Positions 9,990-19,478 of a stretch of 64,000 nucleotides of DNA are shown here, piece by piece. The notes under the pieces are model-generated. The model was not told the DNA's origin, made no database searches, and saw nothing but the letters and a program-made list of their open reading frames with translations. Position numbers and translations under genes: made by a program. This stretch comes from Psychrobacter urativorans (GTDB lineage: Bacteria > Pseudomonadota > Gammaproteobacteria > Pseudomonadales > Moraxellaceae): positions 18,234-82,233 of the forward strand of contig NZ_CAJHBR010000017.1 of NCBI RefSeq assembly GCF_904846695.1, written 5' to 3'. Position 1 is the stretch's first letter. Every line of letters starts with the position of its first letter.

Positions 9990-11093
9990 CTAATAAGGCT
10001 TAGTATCTGCTTCTTCCATCAAGGTCACTAAGTTTTCGACACGGCGTTGTAGCACTTGGCCATCAGCTACTGCTTGCCATAGTGCGCAGCCTTTGCTGTT
10101 ATAAGTATGACGACAGTCGCGGAACTGACAATTACCTGCTAGAGGTGCTAGCTCAACGAAGCCTGAGATAATATCATTAGGAGTCAAATGCCAAATACCA
10201 TATTCGCGGATACCTGGAGTATCGACGATGCCGCCTTCAGTCAATTCATCAGGATTAAAAGGCAATAGCCGACTAGTAGTAGTAGTGTGCTGACCAAGTT
10301 TTGAGTTATCGGAGATGATATTGACGCTCTGTGCCGAATCAGGCAGCAGCGCATTGATCAAGCTACTCTTACCAACCCCTGATTGCCCAGCAAAAATCAC
10401 TAGTTTGTTATTAATATAACGTTGTAACTCACTGAGTCCTTGTTGATCATTGCTAGCGGCGACATTTTCCGGACAATCCACTGAGGTTAATACACTCTCA
10501 TAACCTAACGCAGCATATTGGATCAGTAACTCATTAGTATTGGCATCATCATTGTCAGCCAGTAAATCGGCTTTGTTCAGCACTAATAGAGGCTTAACAC
10601 CGGCATGATGACAGACGACTAAATAACGATCTATCAAAGTCGGTGCAGCAGCAGGTAGCGGTGCAAACACGATCGCTAGAATATCGATATTAGCGGCGAC
10701 TGGCTTGAGCTTATGGTAGCGATCAGGCCTTGAGACCATAGAAGTACGCGGCTTTACTGATTCGATACGGCCAAAGCCAGTATTAGAGTCTGCTCCCCAA
10801 CGTACTTGATCACCAGCAGCTAACATAGGCAGGTTAGTACGGACGTGACAGCGCCAAATATCGCCTAAGGCCAATGCTTGCCAAAAAGGTTCAGGGTCGT
10901 CAGGAGCTATCTCCGGCTGTACAGGGATAACGAGGGGTAGGCTGGTCACTTGCACTTCTAATTGCTTACCGTAATGCGCCATAACTACGCCATCCATCAA
11001 GCTCTCATCAATACTGTCTTGACTCTGCAGCTGTTGCTTATCGATACGACGAATCTGCTGTTTAGTTAGTTTGCGCTGCCGGATTAATGCCAT
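9990..11093 (-). CDS. rsgA: Ribosome small-subunit-dependent GTPase RsgA
   Basis: A 367-aa circularly permuted GTPase acting in late 30S maturation. Order of parts: basic N-terminus, OB fold (about 40-115), then G motifs in permuted order: NKAD (G4) first, later GQSGVGKSSLIN (P-loop) and DTPGIREYG. The C-terminal zinc finger follows with C-x4-C-x-H-x6-C in GNCQFRDCRHTYNSKGC. Divergent from orn (252 bp apart), the same pairing as in E. coli. Confidence 0.97.
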   Translation of the reverse strand: MALIRQRKLTKQQIRRIDKQQLQSQDSIDESLMDGVVMAHYGKQLEVQVTSLPLVIPVQPEIAPDDPEPFWQALALGDIWRCHVRTNLPMLAAGDQVRWGADSNTGFGRIESVKPRTSMVSRPDRYHKLKPVAANIDILAIVFAPLPAAAPTLIDRYLVVCHHAGVKPLLVLNKADLLADNDDANTNELLIQYAALGYESVLTSVDCPENVAASNDQQGLSELQRYINNKLVIFAGQSGVGKSSLINALLPDSAQSVNIISDNSKLGQHTTTTSRLLPFNPDELTEGGIVDTPGIREYGIWHLTPNDIISGFVELAPLAGNCQFRDCRHTYNSKGCALWQAVADGQVLQRRVENLVTLMEEADTKPY

Positions 11094-11345
11094 GAGTAAG
11101 ACCTATTATAAAAATATTGTTAAGTGTAACGTGAAAATTTGCTAACATACAGCCTAAAGTAATCGTCATAGACAGAGGTTTTGTAATGTTATTTACAGAC
11201 CTGATGATGAGTCAGCAAAAGCTCGTTTATTAAAACCCAATTTACCCAAATTTAACTCATGAATGATTATGGCTTAAATGACTGATTTTAATGAAGCATC
11301 ACTTACTAAAAGTTGCTGCAGAATTTATTGAACCTAGGATAGCTT

Positions 11346-11939
11346 ATGAGCACCACAGACCATCCCAACAAGATTAAAATTAAAAACCAAGGTAAAAAAG
11401 GGCTGGTATGGATAGATTTGGAAATGACCGGACTTGATACTTTAAACGATGAGATTATCGAAATTGCTACAGTAGTTACTGATCAAGATTTAAATGTGTT
11501 AGCTGAAGGTCCAGTATTTGCCATTAAAGTCTCTGATCAAATTCTAAACCGGATGGACGACTGGAATACTAAGCAACATGGTCAGTCAGGACTAGTTGAT
11601 CGTATTCGTCGTAGCACCGTAACTTTGGCAGAAGCAGAAGCGGAAACTATTAAGTTTTTGAATAAGTGGGTCGATAGTGGCAAGTCACCAATGTGTGGCA
11701 ACTCTATTTGTCAAGATCGTCGCTTTATGGCGCGCCAAATGCCAGAGCTTGAGCGGTTTTTCCACTATCGTAACTTGGATGTATCGTCAATCAAGGAGCT
11801 GTGCTTCCGCTGGCGTCCTGATATTCTCAGAAACTTTGAAAAAGGCGGTAGTCATTTAGCCTTGGACGATATTCGTGACTCTATTCGTGAACTAAAACAT
11901 TACCGTCAGCATTTCTTTAACTTAATTGCTGAAGATTGA
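11346..11939 (+). CDS. orn: Oligoribonuclease
   Basis: A DEDD-family 3'-5' exonuclease that degrades 2-5 nt RNA and pGpG to mononucleotides. Exo I motif [10 protein letters not shown] is at residues 22-31, Exo II includes [12 protein letters not shown], and Exo III is [18 protein letters not shown], which has the histidine and aspartates needed for metal binding. At 197 aa it is about 15 longer than E. coli Orn because of a Lys-rich N-terminus. AGGAT lies 6 nt before the ATG. Divergent from rsgA; terminator at 12005. Confidence 0.98.
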   Translation: MSTTDHPNKIKIKNQGKKGLVWIDLEMTGLDTLNDEIIEIATVVTDQDLNVLAEGPVFAIKVSDQILNRMDDWNTKQHGQSGLVDRIRRSTVTLAEAEAETIKFLNKWVDSGKSPMCGNSICQDRRFMARQMPELERFFHYRNLDVSSIKELCFRWRPDILRNFEKGGSHLALDDIRDSIRELKHYRQHFFNLIAED

Positions 11940-12004
11940 AGCATTGGCGCTTTAACTTAAGGCTGAAACAGAGCTTTGACTAGAATTGTAAGAAAAAATC
12001 TCAT

Positions 12005-12042
12005 AAAAAGGGTCTATCGCTTATGCCATGGACCCTTTTTTA
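12005..12042 (+). terminator. Terminator after orn
   Basis: AAAAAGGGTC / GACCCTTTTTT stem around a 16-nt loop, ending in a T run, between convergent orn and cynR; it may serve both. Confidence 0.85.
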
Positions 12043-12083
12043 TTGGCCAGTTTTTATAAACAGCTAGGCTATTAGCTTATTGA

Positions 12084-12974
12084 TTATCCTGATTCCTCTT
12101 CCTCACAAACCTTATGCGCTAAAGCAATAAATGCCTCAGTAGCGGCACTGCGATAAGCGCCTTTGCGTTGTAGCAATACGGCAGTACGCTTTAGTAAAGT
12201 CGGCGCCAGTTCAATAGCGATCAGATCGTCACGAACATGGGCAATATTGGAGGGTAGTAAAGTACTCAATTGAGTATGACGGACTATTTCGATAACCGCA
12301 CTTAAAGAGTTAGCTTCCATCATCACTTTGGGTTGAATGTCATGCTGCCGACAGTAGCGCTCAATCTGTTCACGGGTGACAAAGCTACTACTCAAAAGCA
12401 CCATCGACTGTTCGTTCAAGGTTTGCAAATCAATAGTCAGATACTGGGAGAGGGGGTGGTTGTTATTGACTACTAATGCCAAGGTCTCAACAAGCAAGGT
12501 CTGCACTTCTATGTCAGCGGAGTGCACCTCTGCAAAAGCAATACCGACATCGAATTCATCATCGAGTAACTGCTTCTCCATCTGCTCTTGTGACATCTCT
12601 TGCACACTTAAGGTGATATTAGGATAGCTAGTGTGAAAGGCCTTGATCAATGGCCCTATCAAATAAGTAGTAAAGGTTGGGGTAATAGCAATTCGCAAAG
12701 CACCACGACTTAAAGTCTGTACATCGTGCAGCGCTCGGCGTCCTTCCTCCAAATCCTGCAACGCTTTACGCGCATAGCGAGCATAGACTTCACCGGCATC
12801 TGTTAGCTTGACACTGCGACCTGAACGATCGAATAAACAAGCGCCTAAGGTTTGCTCTAATTGCTTGATCTGCTGCGACAAAGCAGGCTGCGAGACATAT
12901 AGAGACTCTGCGGCCCGTGTAAAACTTTGATGTTTGGCCACTGCCAAAAAATAATTAATATGTCTAAGTATCAT
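12084..12974 (-). CDS. cynR: LysR-family regulator, CynR-like
   Basis: A 296-aa LysR regulator. The N-terminal winged HTH has RHINYFLAVAKHQSFTRAAE and SQPALSQQIKQLE (about 3-40); the C-terminal periplasmic-binding-like effector domain starts near residue 90. It is divergent, over a 118-bp gap, from cynT-cynS and an MFS gene. This is the arrangement of the E. coli cyanate operon, where CynR activates cynTSX in response to cyanate. Function is inferred from that context; the sequence alone gives only LysR. A candidate LysR box (T-N11-A type) lies in the gap. Confidence 0.88.
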   Translation of the reverse strand: MILRHINYFLAVAKHQSFTRAAESLYVSQPALSQQIKQLEQTLGACLFDRSGRSVKLTDAGEVYARYARKALQDLEEGRRALHDVQTLSRGALRIAITPTFTTYLIGPLIKAFHTSYPNITLSVQEMSQEQMEKQLLDDEFDVGIAFAEVHSADIEVQTLLVETLALVVNNNHPLSQYLTIDLQTLNEQSMVLLSSSFVTREQIERYCRQHDIQPKVMMEANSLSAVIEIVRHTQLSTLLPSNIAHVRDDLIAIELAPTLLKRTAVLLQRKGAYRSAATEAFIALAHKVCEEEESG

Positions 12975-13006
12975 AGTGTTTTTTTTAATCTATCTATAAG
13001 TATTGG

Positions 13007-13021
13007 TTATCAACATCATAA
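13007..13021. promoter_or_regulatory. Candidate CynR (LysR-type) binding site
   Basis: TTATCAACATCATAA, a dyad TTAT-N7-ATAA matching the T-N11-A consensus for LysR regulators, sits midway in the 118-bp cynR/cynT divergent gap. Assignment is by pattern and position only. Confidence 0.5.
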
Positions 13022-13092
13022 CATACTAGTCTTTTACCTTATTATCGCAACAGCGTAGAATTCATTTTATCGAAACAACACCGAGCACTGAG

Positions 13093-13755
13093 ATGAAAGA
13101 TATTATTGAAGGATTTTTAAAATTCCATAGCGAGGCTTATCCTGAACGTGCTGATTTATTTAAAGGCTTGGCCACTCAGCAGAACCCACGCACCTTATTT
13201 ATCTCTTGCTCAGATAGCCGTTTAGTTCCTGAATTAGTCACTCAACATGAGCCCGGTGGCCTGTTTGTCATTCGTAATGCGGGCAATATTGTACCTTCCT
13301 ATGGTCCTGAGCCAGGCGGAGTATCAGCCTCAGTAGAGTATGCGGTAACTGCCCTACAAGTAACCGATGTAGTGATTTGTGGTCACTCAGACTGCGGCGC
13401 TATGACGGCTATCGCCAATTGTACTTGTATGGATCACATGCCAGCGGTTGGTAGCTGGCTAAAATATGCTGATTCTGCACGAGTAGTCAACGAATCTATC
13501 GAGCATTTAACCGATGGTGATCGTATCGAATCTATGGTACGAGAAAACGTCATCGCCCAGATTGAAAATATTAAAACCCACCCCTCAGTACGTCTGGCTA
13601 TAAGAGAAGGCCGCTTGTCATTACATGGCTGGGTATACGATATCGAAACCGGCAGCATTGATGCCTTAGATGGTGCTACTAACAACTTTGTTTCGCTAGC
13701 AGAGCATACCGAGGTTCGCGCTTATCCTATACAGCAGCTCCCTATCGCCGTTTAA
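13093..13755 (+). CDS. cynT: Beta-class carbonic anhydrase (CynT-like)
   Basis: A 220-aa beta carbonic anhydrase, hydrating CO2 to bicarbonate. Zinc ligands and the catalytic dyad are visible: C39 with D41/R43 in CSDSRLVPE, and H98/C101 in GHSDCGAM. In a cyanate operon its job is to regenerate the bicarbonate that cyanase consumes and to stop its loss as CO2. It is the first gene after the divergent cynR. The 211-bp gap to cynS is filled partly by a tandem repeat, so co-transcription is likely but not obvious. Confidence 0.95.
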   Translation: MKDIIEGFLKFHSEAYPERADLFKGLATQQNPRTLFISCSDSRLVPELVTQHEPGGLFVIRNAGNIVPSYGPEPGGVSASVEYAVTALQVTDVVICGHSDCGAMTAIANCTCMDHMPAVGSWLKYADSARVVNESIEHLTDGDRIESMVRENVIAQIENIKTHPSVRLAIREGRLSLHGWVYDIETGSIDALDGATNNFVSLAEHTEVRAYPIQQLPIAV

Positions 13756-13865
13756 GCTTACTGTCTTTTAAAACACTATTGATTTTTTGCAACAATACTC
13801 ATTTTTATAACTAGTTCTTCATAACTGATTTTATAGCTGATGATTATCAAGTTAACTATTACTAC

Positions 13866-13949
13866 CCAAATATTATTAACCAAATATTACTAACCAAATA
13901 TTACTAACCAAATATTACTAACAAAATATTACTAACCAAATATTACTAA
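13866..13949 (+). repeat. 14-bp tandem repeat directly upstream of cynS
   Basis: Six contiguous copies of CCAAATATTACTAA (first with one T change, fifth with C to A), ending 17 bp before the cynS ATG, so the ribosome site AAAGG follows at once. All copies are in the untranslated cynT-cynS gap. Confidence 0.95.
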
Positions 13950-13966
13950 CCATAAAAGGTATTACC

Positions 13967-14437
13967 ATGATTCAGTCTCAAGTTAGCAACAGCGCTCGTC
14001 AAGCTTTAACCGATACTATTATTGCCGCCAAAGCTGCAAAAAACTTATCATTCGAGCAAATAGCCGCCAATACAGGTTTAAGCGATGTCTATGTGACAGC
14101 AGCTCTACTAGGTCAGCATCCATTACCAAGCGCAGTAGCACAACAAGTTGGTGAGACTTTAGGTCTGGATGATGACGCTATCGCCTTATTGCAAGCTATT
14201 CCACTACGTGGCAGTGTTGGCAGCGAAATGCCTACTGATCCAACTATCTACAGATTCTACGAGATGATGCAAGTCTATGGTACAACCCTTAAAGCTCTAG
14301 TTCATGAGCAGTTTGGCGACGGTATCATCAGCGCTATCAACTTTAAAATGGATATCAAAAAAGTTGCAGATCCAGAAGGCGGCGATCGCGCTGTTATTAC
14401 TCTAGATGGTAAATTCCTACCTTTTAAACCTTTTTAA
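13967..14437 (+). CDS. cynS: Cyanase (cyanate hydratase)
   Basis: A 156-aa decameric enzyme catalysing cyanate + bicarbonate to ammonia and CO2. All three catalytic residues sit at the E. coli numbers: R96 and E99 in IYRFYEMMQ, and S122 in DGIISAINF. The N-terminal part is the helical HTH-like domain ([22 protein letters not shown]), and the C-terminus is the usual [14 protein letters not shown]. It provides detoxification of cyanate and nitrogen from it. It lies between carbonic anhydrase and the transporter; a hairpin at 14547 follows. AAAAGG is the ribosome site. Confidence 0.98.
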   Translation: MIQSQVSNSARQALTDTIIAAKAAKNLSFEQIAANTGLSDVYVTAALLGQHPLPSAVAQQVGETLGLDDDAIALLQAIPLRGSVGSEMPTDPTIYRFYEMMQVYGTTLKALVHEQFGDGIISAINFKMDIKKVADPEGGDRAVITLDGKFLPFKPF

Positions 14438-14546
14438 GCCTTAGTAAAAACTTCTAAGCTTATTAAAAAGGCTATCACGTCATAATTATTATTAAAGTTA
14501 TTACTGAAATTACTACTAAAATAGTTACCTAAAAATATAACCTACT

Positions 14547-14574
14547 AAAAGTCGGCGTTCAGCGTCGGCTTTTT
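14547..14574 (+). terminator. Terminator between cynS and the MFS gene
   Basis: AAAAGTCGGCG / CGTCGGCTTTT hairpin (two G-U pairs) with a T run at 14570-14574. It implies cynS transcripts partly end here and the transporter may be read through or have its own promoter. Confidence 0.75.
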
Positions 14575-14613
14575 ATGGCTAAGCTTTTGGTGACAAGGGG
14601 CATCGGTTTGCTG

Positions 14614-15825
14614 ATGAACACTAAACGCATTTCTATCAATACTAAGCAGTCAGTACTCAGCTCACTTTGGCCTATGGTGGTCATTGCTGGATTTGCACTG
14701 ACTCTACGACCAACGATAACCTCTACGGGACCCTTGTTAGCCGAGATTCGCTTAAGCACAGGCATGGGCCTGCAAGCGGCTTCATTACTAGTAGTATTAC
14801 CAATGCTATGTATGGGTGTCTTTCCTTTATTGCTGCCTTGGATCGGTCGCCGACTGAGCGAGAGTGCTTGGATAACTGGCGGCTTATTGGCTATTGCTTT
14901 AGCAGGATTATGGCGTTTTTCATTGCAATCAGGTTGGGCGTTAATAGCCAGCGCTTTAATAGGCGGTACGGGTATCGCTATTGTGCAGGCAATGGCACCT
15001 GGGGTGGTCAAACGCTGGTATCCCAAACGTGTACCGTTAGCGATGGGGTTTTATTCCGGCGCATTGATGGCTGGCGGTGGTATCGCCGCTATGCTAAGTC
15101 CGCTGGTAGCTCAGCATTATGGCCGTTGGCAATCGGGGCTTGGGATTTGGCTAGTCATGCCAGTAATCGCTCTGCTGCTTTGGTGGCTAAGGCCTACGCA
15201 AGGCATGGCAACCATCACAAAAAGTGTGCCTATTAACTTCTTCAACAATCGCCGTGCTTGGTTGTTGGCCAGCTATTTTGGCTTAGCTAATGCCGGTTAC
15301 GCTTGTATGATTGCTTGGCTACCTAGTTATGCACGCAGCTTAGGCGGGAGCGCGCAAAGTAGTGGCGAGTTGATCGGCATCATGACTATTTTTCAGGTAC
15401 TAGGGGCTATAGCTATTCCTGCACTAGCTTCTAATCGTTTAGATCGCCGCCCTTGGTTATTCTTTGCCGTCAGCATTCAGATTATTGGCTTTGCCGGCTT
15501 GATGCTAATGCCAGCTCCGATGTTGATCGTTTGGGTATCGATGATAGGGTGTGGTCTTGGTGCTTGCTTTGCTTTGACGCTAACCGTGGCGCTAGATCAT
15601 TTATCTAATCATAGTATGGCTGGAGCCTTGACTGCCTTTGTACAAGGCATTGGCTTTGTCATTACGGCAATTATGCCTTATATAGCAGGGGTAGTACGCG
15701 AGTGGTCAGGTGGTTTTCAGATCGTTTGGCTGATGCTTATCTTCACCCTTGTGGGTATGCTGTTAGTCACTATAAGGTTTGCTCCTAGACAGTATGCTCA
15801 GGCTATAAATCTGGCTACTAGCTGA
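14614..15825 (+). CDS. MFS transporter, CynX/NimT-like
   Basis: A roughly 403-aa major facilitator with about 12 hydrophobic helices and the cytoplasmic basic loop LLPWIGRRLSES between helices 2 and 3. The start RPTITSTGPLLAEIR is typical of the CynX/NimT branch. Its position after cynT-cynS suggests cyanate (or related anion) transport, as proposed for CynX; this is inference. I take the ATG at 14614 (AAGGGG at 14595-14600). The frame opens at 14575, but that ATG lies on the T run of the preceding terminator. Convergent with lpxH, 6 bp apart. Confidence 0.85.
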   Translation: MNTKRISINTKQSVLSSLWPMVVIAGFALTLRPTITSTGPLLAEIRLSTGMGLQAASLLVVLPMLCMGVFPLLLPWIGRRLSESAWITGGLLAIALAGLWRFSLQSGWALIASALIGGTGIAIVQAMAPGVVKRWYPKRVPLAMGFYSGALMAGGGIAAMLSPLVAQHYGRWQSGLGIWLVMPVIALLLWWLRPTQGMATITKSVPINFFNNRRAWLLASYFGLANAGYACMIAWLPSYARSLGGSAQSSGELIGIMTIFQVLGAIAIPALASNRLDRRPWLFFAVSIQIIGFAGLMLMPAPMLIVWVSMIGCGLGACFALTLTVALDHLSNHSMAGALTAFVQGIGFVITAIMPYIAGVVREWSGGFQIVWLMLIFTLVGMLLVTIRFAPRQYAQAINLATS

Positions 15826-15831
15826 TAATTA

Positions 15832-16722
15832 TTACCGAAGCAAAAATTCAAACTCTACCAAATCGAATTCGGCACTAGCGTTATTGAAGTTTGAGGCTAT
15901 AGCACTATCGACATCAGCACTATCAGTACTATCGGCAATATCAGCAGTGATAACACCGATCACCGCACTAACTTTAGGCTGGCGTGTGTCCACATCGAGT
16001 AGTCGCCAATCGCCGAGCACATAGCGGCTACGGCCTTCATTACTATGATAAGTCTCTGGACGATGAGTATGTCCATGTAATAGGGCGTCAAATTTAAAGA
16101 GCGCTTTGTCCACTGATGCTTGGTTAACATCCATAATATAAGCCGCTTTCTTAGTATTATTGTGCTTACTTTTTTGCCGGATATTAGCGGCGATAGCTAG
16201 TCTTTTTTCTAGTGACTTATTAAGTAAATACCATTTAGTAAATCTATGACGCATCACTTTACGAAACAACTGATATTTCATATCATCGGTGCATAACGCA
16301 TCACCATGCTCTAAGCGAAATTTTTGCTCACCAACTTTTATCGCATAAGGCTCATAAATCAGCTGACCGTCGAATAGGTCGCAGAATGTTTGAGCTAATA
16401 AAAAGTCGCGATTACCATGCATCACCAAAATATCACAGCCATTTAATCGCAACTGTTTAAGCTTGGTGATCATAGGCGTTAGCCAGTGGGTTTGCTGCTG
16501 CGATGGCGATAAGCTTAGATAAGCATCATCGCCAAGCCAGACCTCGAACCAATCCCCTAAAATAAACAGACGCTTGAGGGCTGGCAGCACTAAGCAATCA
16601 TCAAGCAAAGCCAAAAAAGCCTGCACTAAGGCAGGCTCTTCAGGTGATAAATGCAAATCGCTAATCAATACTTGCCGTAGCTGATGCGGGCGGGTCGTTA
16701 TTAGATGATTAAATGTCTGCAT
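15832..16722 (-). CDS. lpxH: UDP-2,3-diacylglucosamine diphosphatase LpxH
   Basis: A calcineurin-fold Mn enzyme of lipid A synthesis that hydrolyses UDP-2,3-diacyl-GlcN to lipid X at the membrane. Metal motifs in order: ISDLHL (D22, H24), GDWFEVWLGDD, HGNRDF, EHGDALCTDD and LHGHTHRPETY. The protein is 296 aa versus about 240 usual. The excess is a C-terminal acidic Asp/Ser/Ala tail (about 255-296) and a lysine-rich insert near residue 190. Directly downstream of ppiB on the same strand (73 bp), as a likely pair. Confidence 0.95.
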   Translation of the reverse strand: MQTFNHLITTRPHQLRQVLISDLHLSPEEPALVQAFLALLDDCLVLPALKRLFILGDWFEVWLGDDAYLSLSPSQQQTHWLTPMITKLKQLRLNGCDILVMHGNRDFLLAQTFCDLFDGQLIYEPYAIKVGEQKFRLEHGDALCTDDMKYQLFRKVMRHRFTKWYLLNKSLEKRLAIAANIRQKSKHNNTKKAAYIMDVNQASVDKALFKFDALLHGHTHRPETYHSNEGRSRYVLGDWRLLDVDTRQPKVSAVIGVITADIADSTDSADVDSAIASNFNNASAEFDLVEFEFLLR

Positions 16723-16795
16723 TTATCTTAACCTTTATGGCTCATTAAGTTTTTGCACAGCTGCAAAGGCCTATGTATAAGCCTTGATTGACAAA

Positions 16796-17311
16796 TTATT
16801 CAGAAATAATTTTTGCAGAGGTGATAGTAACTGGTGTTTTTGGCACATCAGCATGCATACCGAAACGACCTGTAGGTACGCCGCGCATTTTTTCGATAAC
16901 GTCCATACCGCTAGTGACTTTACCAAAGACGGTATAACCCCAGCCTTGAGCGTTCTTGCCAGTATGATTCAAAAAATCGTTGTCTTTTACGTTAATGAAG
17001 AATTGGCTAGTCGCTGAATGTGGATCTTGCGTACGAGCCATAGCAATCGTGCCAGCGTTGTTTTTTAGGCCATTATCGGCTTCATTTTCAACAGGCTTGT
17101 TAGTTGGCTTTTCATTCATTTCAGCGTCCATACCGCCGCCTTGAATCATAAAACCATCGATAATGCGATGAAAGATAGTACCTTCATACTGACCTGATTT
17201 TACATAGTTCAGAAAGTTGGCAACCGTTTTTGGTGCTTTTTCTTCGTTAAGTTCGATAACGATGGCACCCATACTAGTGTCGAGTTGTACTACTGGTGGC
17301 ATATCTACCAT
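16796..17311 (-). CDS. ppiB: Peptidyl-prolyl cis-trans isomerase B (cyclophilin)
   Basis: A cytosolic cyclophilin: [50 protein letters not shown] and the terminal PVTITSAKI are classical. I choose the ATG at 17311 (171 aa) because AAAGGA lies 8 nt upstream and the length equals the family norm. The open frame runs back to 17407, adding 32 residues that look untranslated. Divergent from glnS; followed by lpxH. Confidence 0.95.
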   Translation of the reverse strand: MVDMPPVVQLDTSMGAIVIELNEEKAPKTVANFLNYVKSGQYEGTIFHRIIDGFMIQGGGMDAEMNEKPTNKPVENEADNGLKNNAGTIAMARTQDPHSATSQFFINVKDNDFLNHTGKNAQGWGYTVFGKVTSGMDVIEKMRGVPTGRFGMHADVPKTPVTITSAKIISE

Positions 17312-17464
17312 GTGATAATCCTTTTTATTAGCAGCACCTAAAGTGGCGCTGTGTTGAGTTGATAATAAATTCATGGTTAGTCTAACGGCTTTTTTGTCGT
17401 CTGTCATGTATCTGGCTGTTAATGAGTTTGTAAAAGCTGATAGAATAACGCAACTTTATATCTT

Positions 17465-17473
17465 TGTTATAAT
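17465..17473 (+). promoter_or_regulatory. Candidate extended -10 promoter of glnS
   Basis: TGTTATAAT, an extended -10 with a perfect TATAAT hexamer, 88 bp before the glnS ATG in the ppiB/glnS divergent gap. No good -35 is seen, which extended -10 promoters can do without. Confidence 0.55.
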
Positions 17474-17560
17474 TTTTCTAAAACCTTTTTTATTTGCAAA
17501 TTTTTATGAGGCGTGATGATGCGTCGCATAAATTGATAAATTGCCTAGGAGCAATGATTG

Positions 17561-19303
17561 ATGAGTAAGCCATCCAACAACACTGAGCTAAAAAAAGAAC
17601 CAAAAAACGATTTTATCCGTAATATCATTCGTGATGATATTAAAGCGCAAAAGTATGCGCAGATTGTCACTCGTTTTCCACCAGAGCCAAACGGTTACTT
17701 ACATCTGGGTCATGTAAAGTCTATTTGCTTAAACTTCGGTATCGCCGAAGAGTTCGGTGGTATCTGTCATTTGCGTTATGACGATACTAACCCGACCGCT
17801 GAAAAACAAGATTATATCGATAATATCAAGACTGATGTGCAGTGGCTAGGTTTTGAGTGGGCAGGTGAAGCGTTACATGCTTCTAGCTACTTTGACCAGC
17901 TCTATAGTTGGGCGGTAAAACTGATCGAGCAAGGCGATGCTTATGTTGATCTACAGACACTCGAGCAAATCAGAGATAATCGCGGCTCGTTTAAAGAAGC
18001 TGGCACAGACTCACCGCAACGTGATGCTAGCGTAGCAGACAACTTGCAGTTATTTGCAGATATGAAAGAGGGCAAATATGCTGATGGCAAAGCGGTATTG
18101 CGTGCCAAAATTGATATGGCTGATGCCAATATGAACATGCGTGACCCTATTATCTATCGCGTGATGCATCAACAGCATCATCAGACTGGTGATAAATGGT
18201 GTATCTATCCGATGTATGACTTTGCTCATCCATTATCAGATGCTCATGAAGGTATTACTCATTCTATATGTACTTTAGAGTTTGAAGATCATCGTCCGTT
18301 TTATGATTGGGTAGTTGAGAAAGTAGGTTTTGAGCAACCGCCGCATCAGTATGAGTTTTCGCGTTTGAATGTCGATCATACTTTGACTAGTAAGCGTAAG
18401 CTCAAGCAATTGGTCGATGAAGGTATTGTTGATGGATGGGATGACCCCCGGATGCCAACGATTGCCGGTATGCGTCGCCGTGGTTACACTCCTGAAGGCC
18501 TACGTGATTTCTGTGATCGTGTTGGGGTTGCCAAAGCTGATGGCGTAGTTGATATGCGTCTACTAGAGTTCAGCATTCGTCAATCGTTAGACGATACTAC
18601 CGCTCGTGGTATGGCGGTGCTAAACCCTCTAAAAGTGACTATTACCAACTTTGATGAAGCGCTCAGAGAATGGCAATCGTTAAAGGCAGAAAGCGTTACT
18701 GCGCGCTTTGATGATAACACGCAAACCCTTTGGTTAACTCAGCCTAAGCATCCTAACGTTGAAGATATGGGTGAGCGTGAGATTCCATTTACTAAAGATT
18801 TATACATAGATGCAGGTGACTATGAGATTGAGCCACCAGCAGGTTATAAGCGTCTGTCGCCTGAAAAGCCTGAAATTCGTCTGCGTAATACGTACGTACT
18901 AGCGGTGAGTGAGCATGTGCTCGATGAGAATGGCAAAGTTATTGAACTAAAAGCCACGATTGATCCGACAACTTTGGGCCAAAATCCTGAAGGTCGCAAA
19001 GTCAAAGGCGTTATCCATTGGGTATCGGCCAGCCAAGGTATTCCAGCCACGGTACGTCTGTACGAGCCGTTGTTTAGCGTTGCAGATCCAAGTAGTGTTA
19101 GTGACGTGCATGCAGCGTTGAACCCTAACTCTTTAACTCAGCTTAATGCGGTAGTCGAGCCATCATTAGTGAGTGCTGACGCTGGCACACGTTTCCAGTT
19201 TGAACGAGAAGGTTACTTTATATCTGATGCTATCGAGCATAGCCATGAGCATCCAGTATTTAACCAAATCGTAAGCTTACGTGACAGTTATAAGCCTGCT
19301 TAG
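17561..19303 (+). CDS. glnS: Glutaminyl-tRNA synthetase
   Basis: A 580-aa class I synthetase charging tRNA-Gln. HIGH-type motif PPEPNGYLHLGH is at about residues 39-50, and the KMSKS-equivalent TLTSKRKL is near 270. The C-terminal half forms the two anticodon-binding beta barrels. The ATG at 17561 is the start: AGGAG ends 9 nt before it. A TTG codon directly upstream keeps the frame open but is not needed. A terminator lies at 19374. Confidence 0.98.
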   Translation: MSKPSNNTELKKEPKNDFIRNIIRDDIKAQKYAQIVTRFPPEPNGYLHLGHVKSICLNFGIAEEFGGICHLRYDDTNPTAEKQDYIDNIKTDVQWLGFEWAGEALHASSYFDQLYSWAVKLIEQGDAYVDLQTLEQIRDNRGSFKEAGTDSPQRDASVADNLQLFADMKEGKYADGKAVLRAKIDMADANMNMRDPIIYRVMHQQHHQTGDKWCIYPMYDFAHPLSDAHEGITHSICTLEFEDHRPFYDWVVEKVGFEQPPHQYEFSRLNVDHTLTSKRKLKQLVDEGIVDGWDDPRMPTIAGMRRRGYTPEGLRDFCDRVGVAKADGVVDMRLLEFSIRQSLDDTTARGMAVLNPLKVTITNFDEALREWQSLKAESVTARFDDNTQTLWLTQPKHPNVEDMGEREIPFTKDLYIDAGDYEIEPPAGYKRLSPEKPEIRLRNTYVLAVSEHVLDENGKVIELKATIDPTTLGQNPEGRKVKGVIHWVSASQGIPATVRLYEPLFSVADPSSVSDVHAALNPNSLTQLNAVVEPSLVSADAGTRFQFEREGYFISDAIEHSHEHPVFNQIVSLRDSYKPA

Positions 19304-19373
19304 ACGGTTAACGAGCAGTTTAGTTTTAGCTGGTTTTTGTGAGCTAAATTAAACAATAGTAGTTTGCAACATC

Positions 19374-19407
19374 GCCTATTTCTAGTACGCTAGAGATAGG
19401 CTTTTTT
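19374..19407 (+). terminator. Terminator after glnS
   Basis: GCCTATTTCTAG / CTAGAGATAGGC stem with 4-nt loop and TTTTTT. A weaker hairpin (19319-19354) lies just before it. Confidence 0.9.
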
Positions 19408-19478
19408 GTGGGCAATGATAATGATGTTTATCGCTAGTTAGGATTATAAATAGTTAACACTTAACGGGAATTACTCTG

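Noticed and set aside
13866..13949. CRISPR array
   Set aside because: Units are 14 bp, contiguous, without spacers; a simple tandem repeat.
17312..17407. 32-residue extension of PpiB
   Set aside because: A better ribosome site and normal length at 17311.
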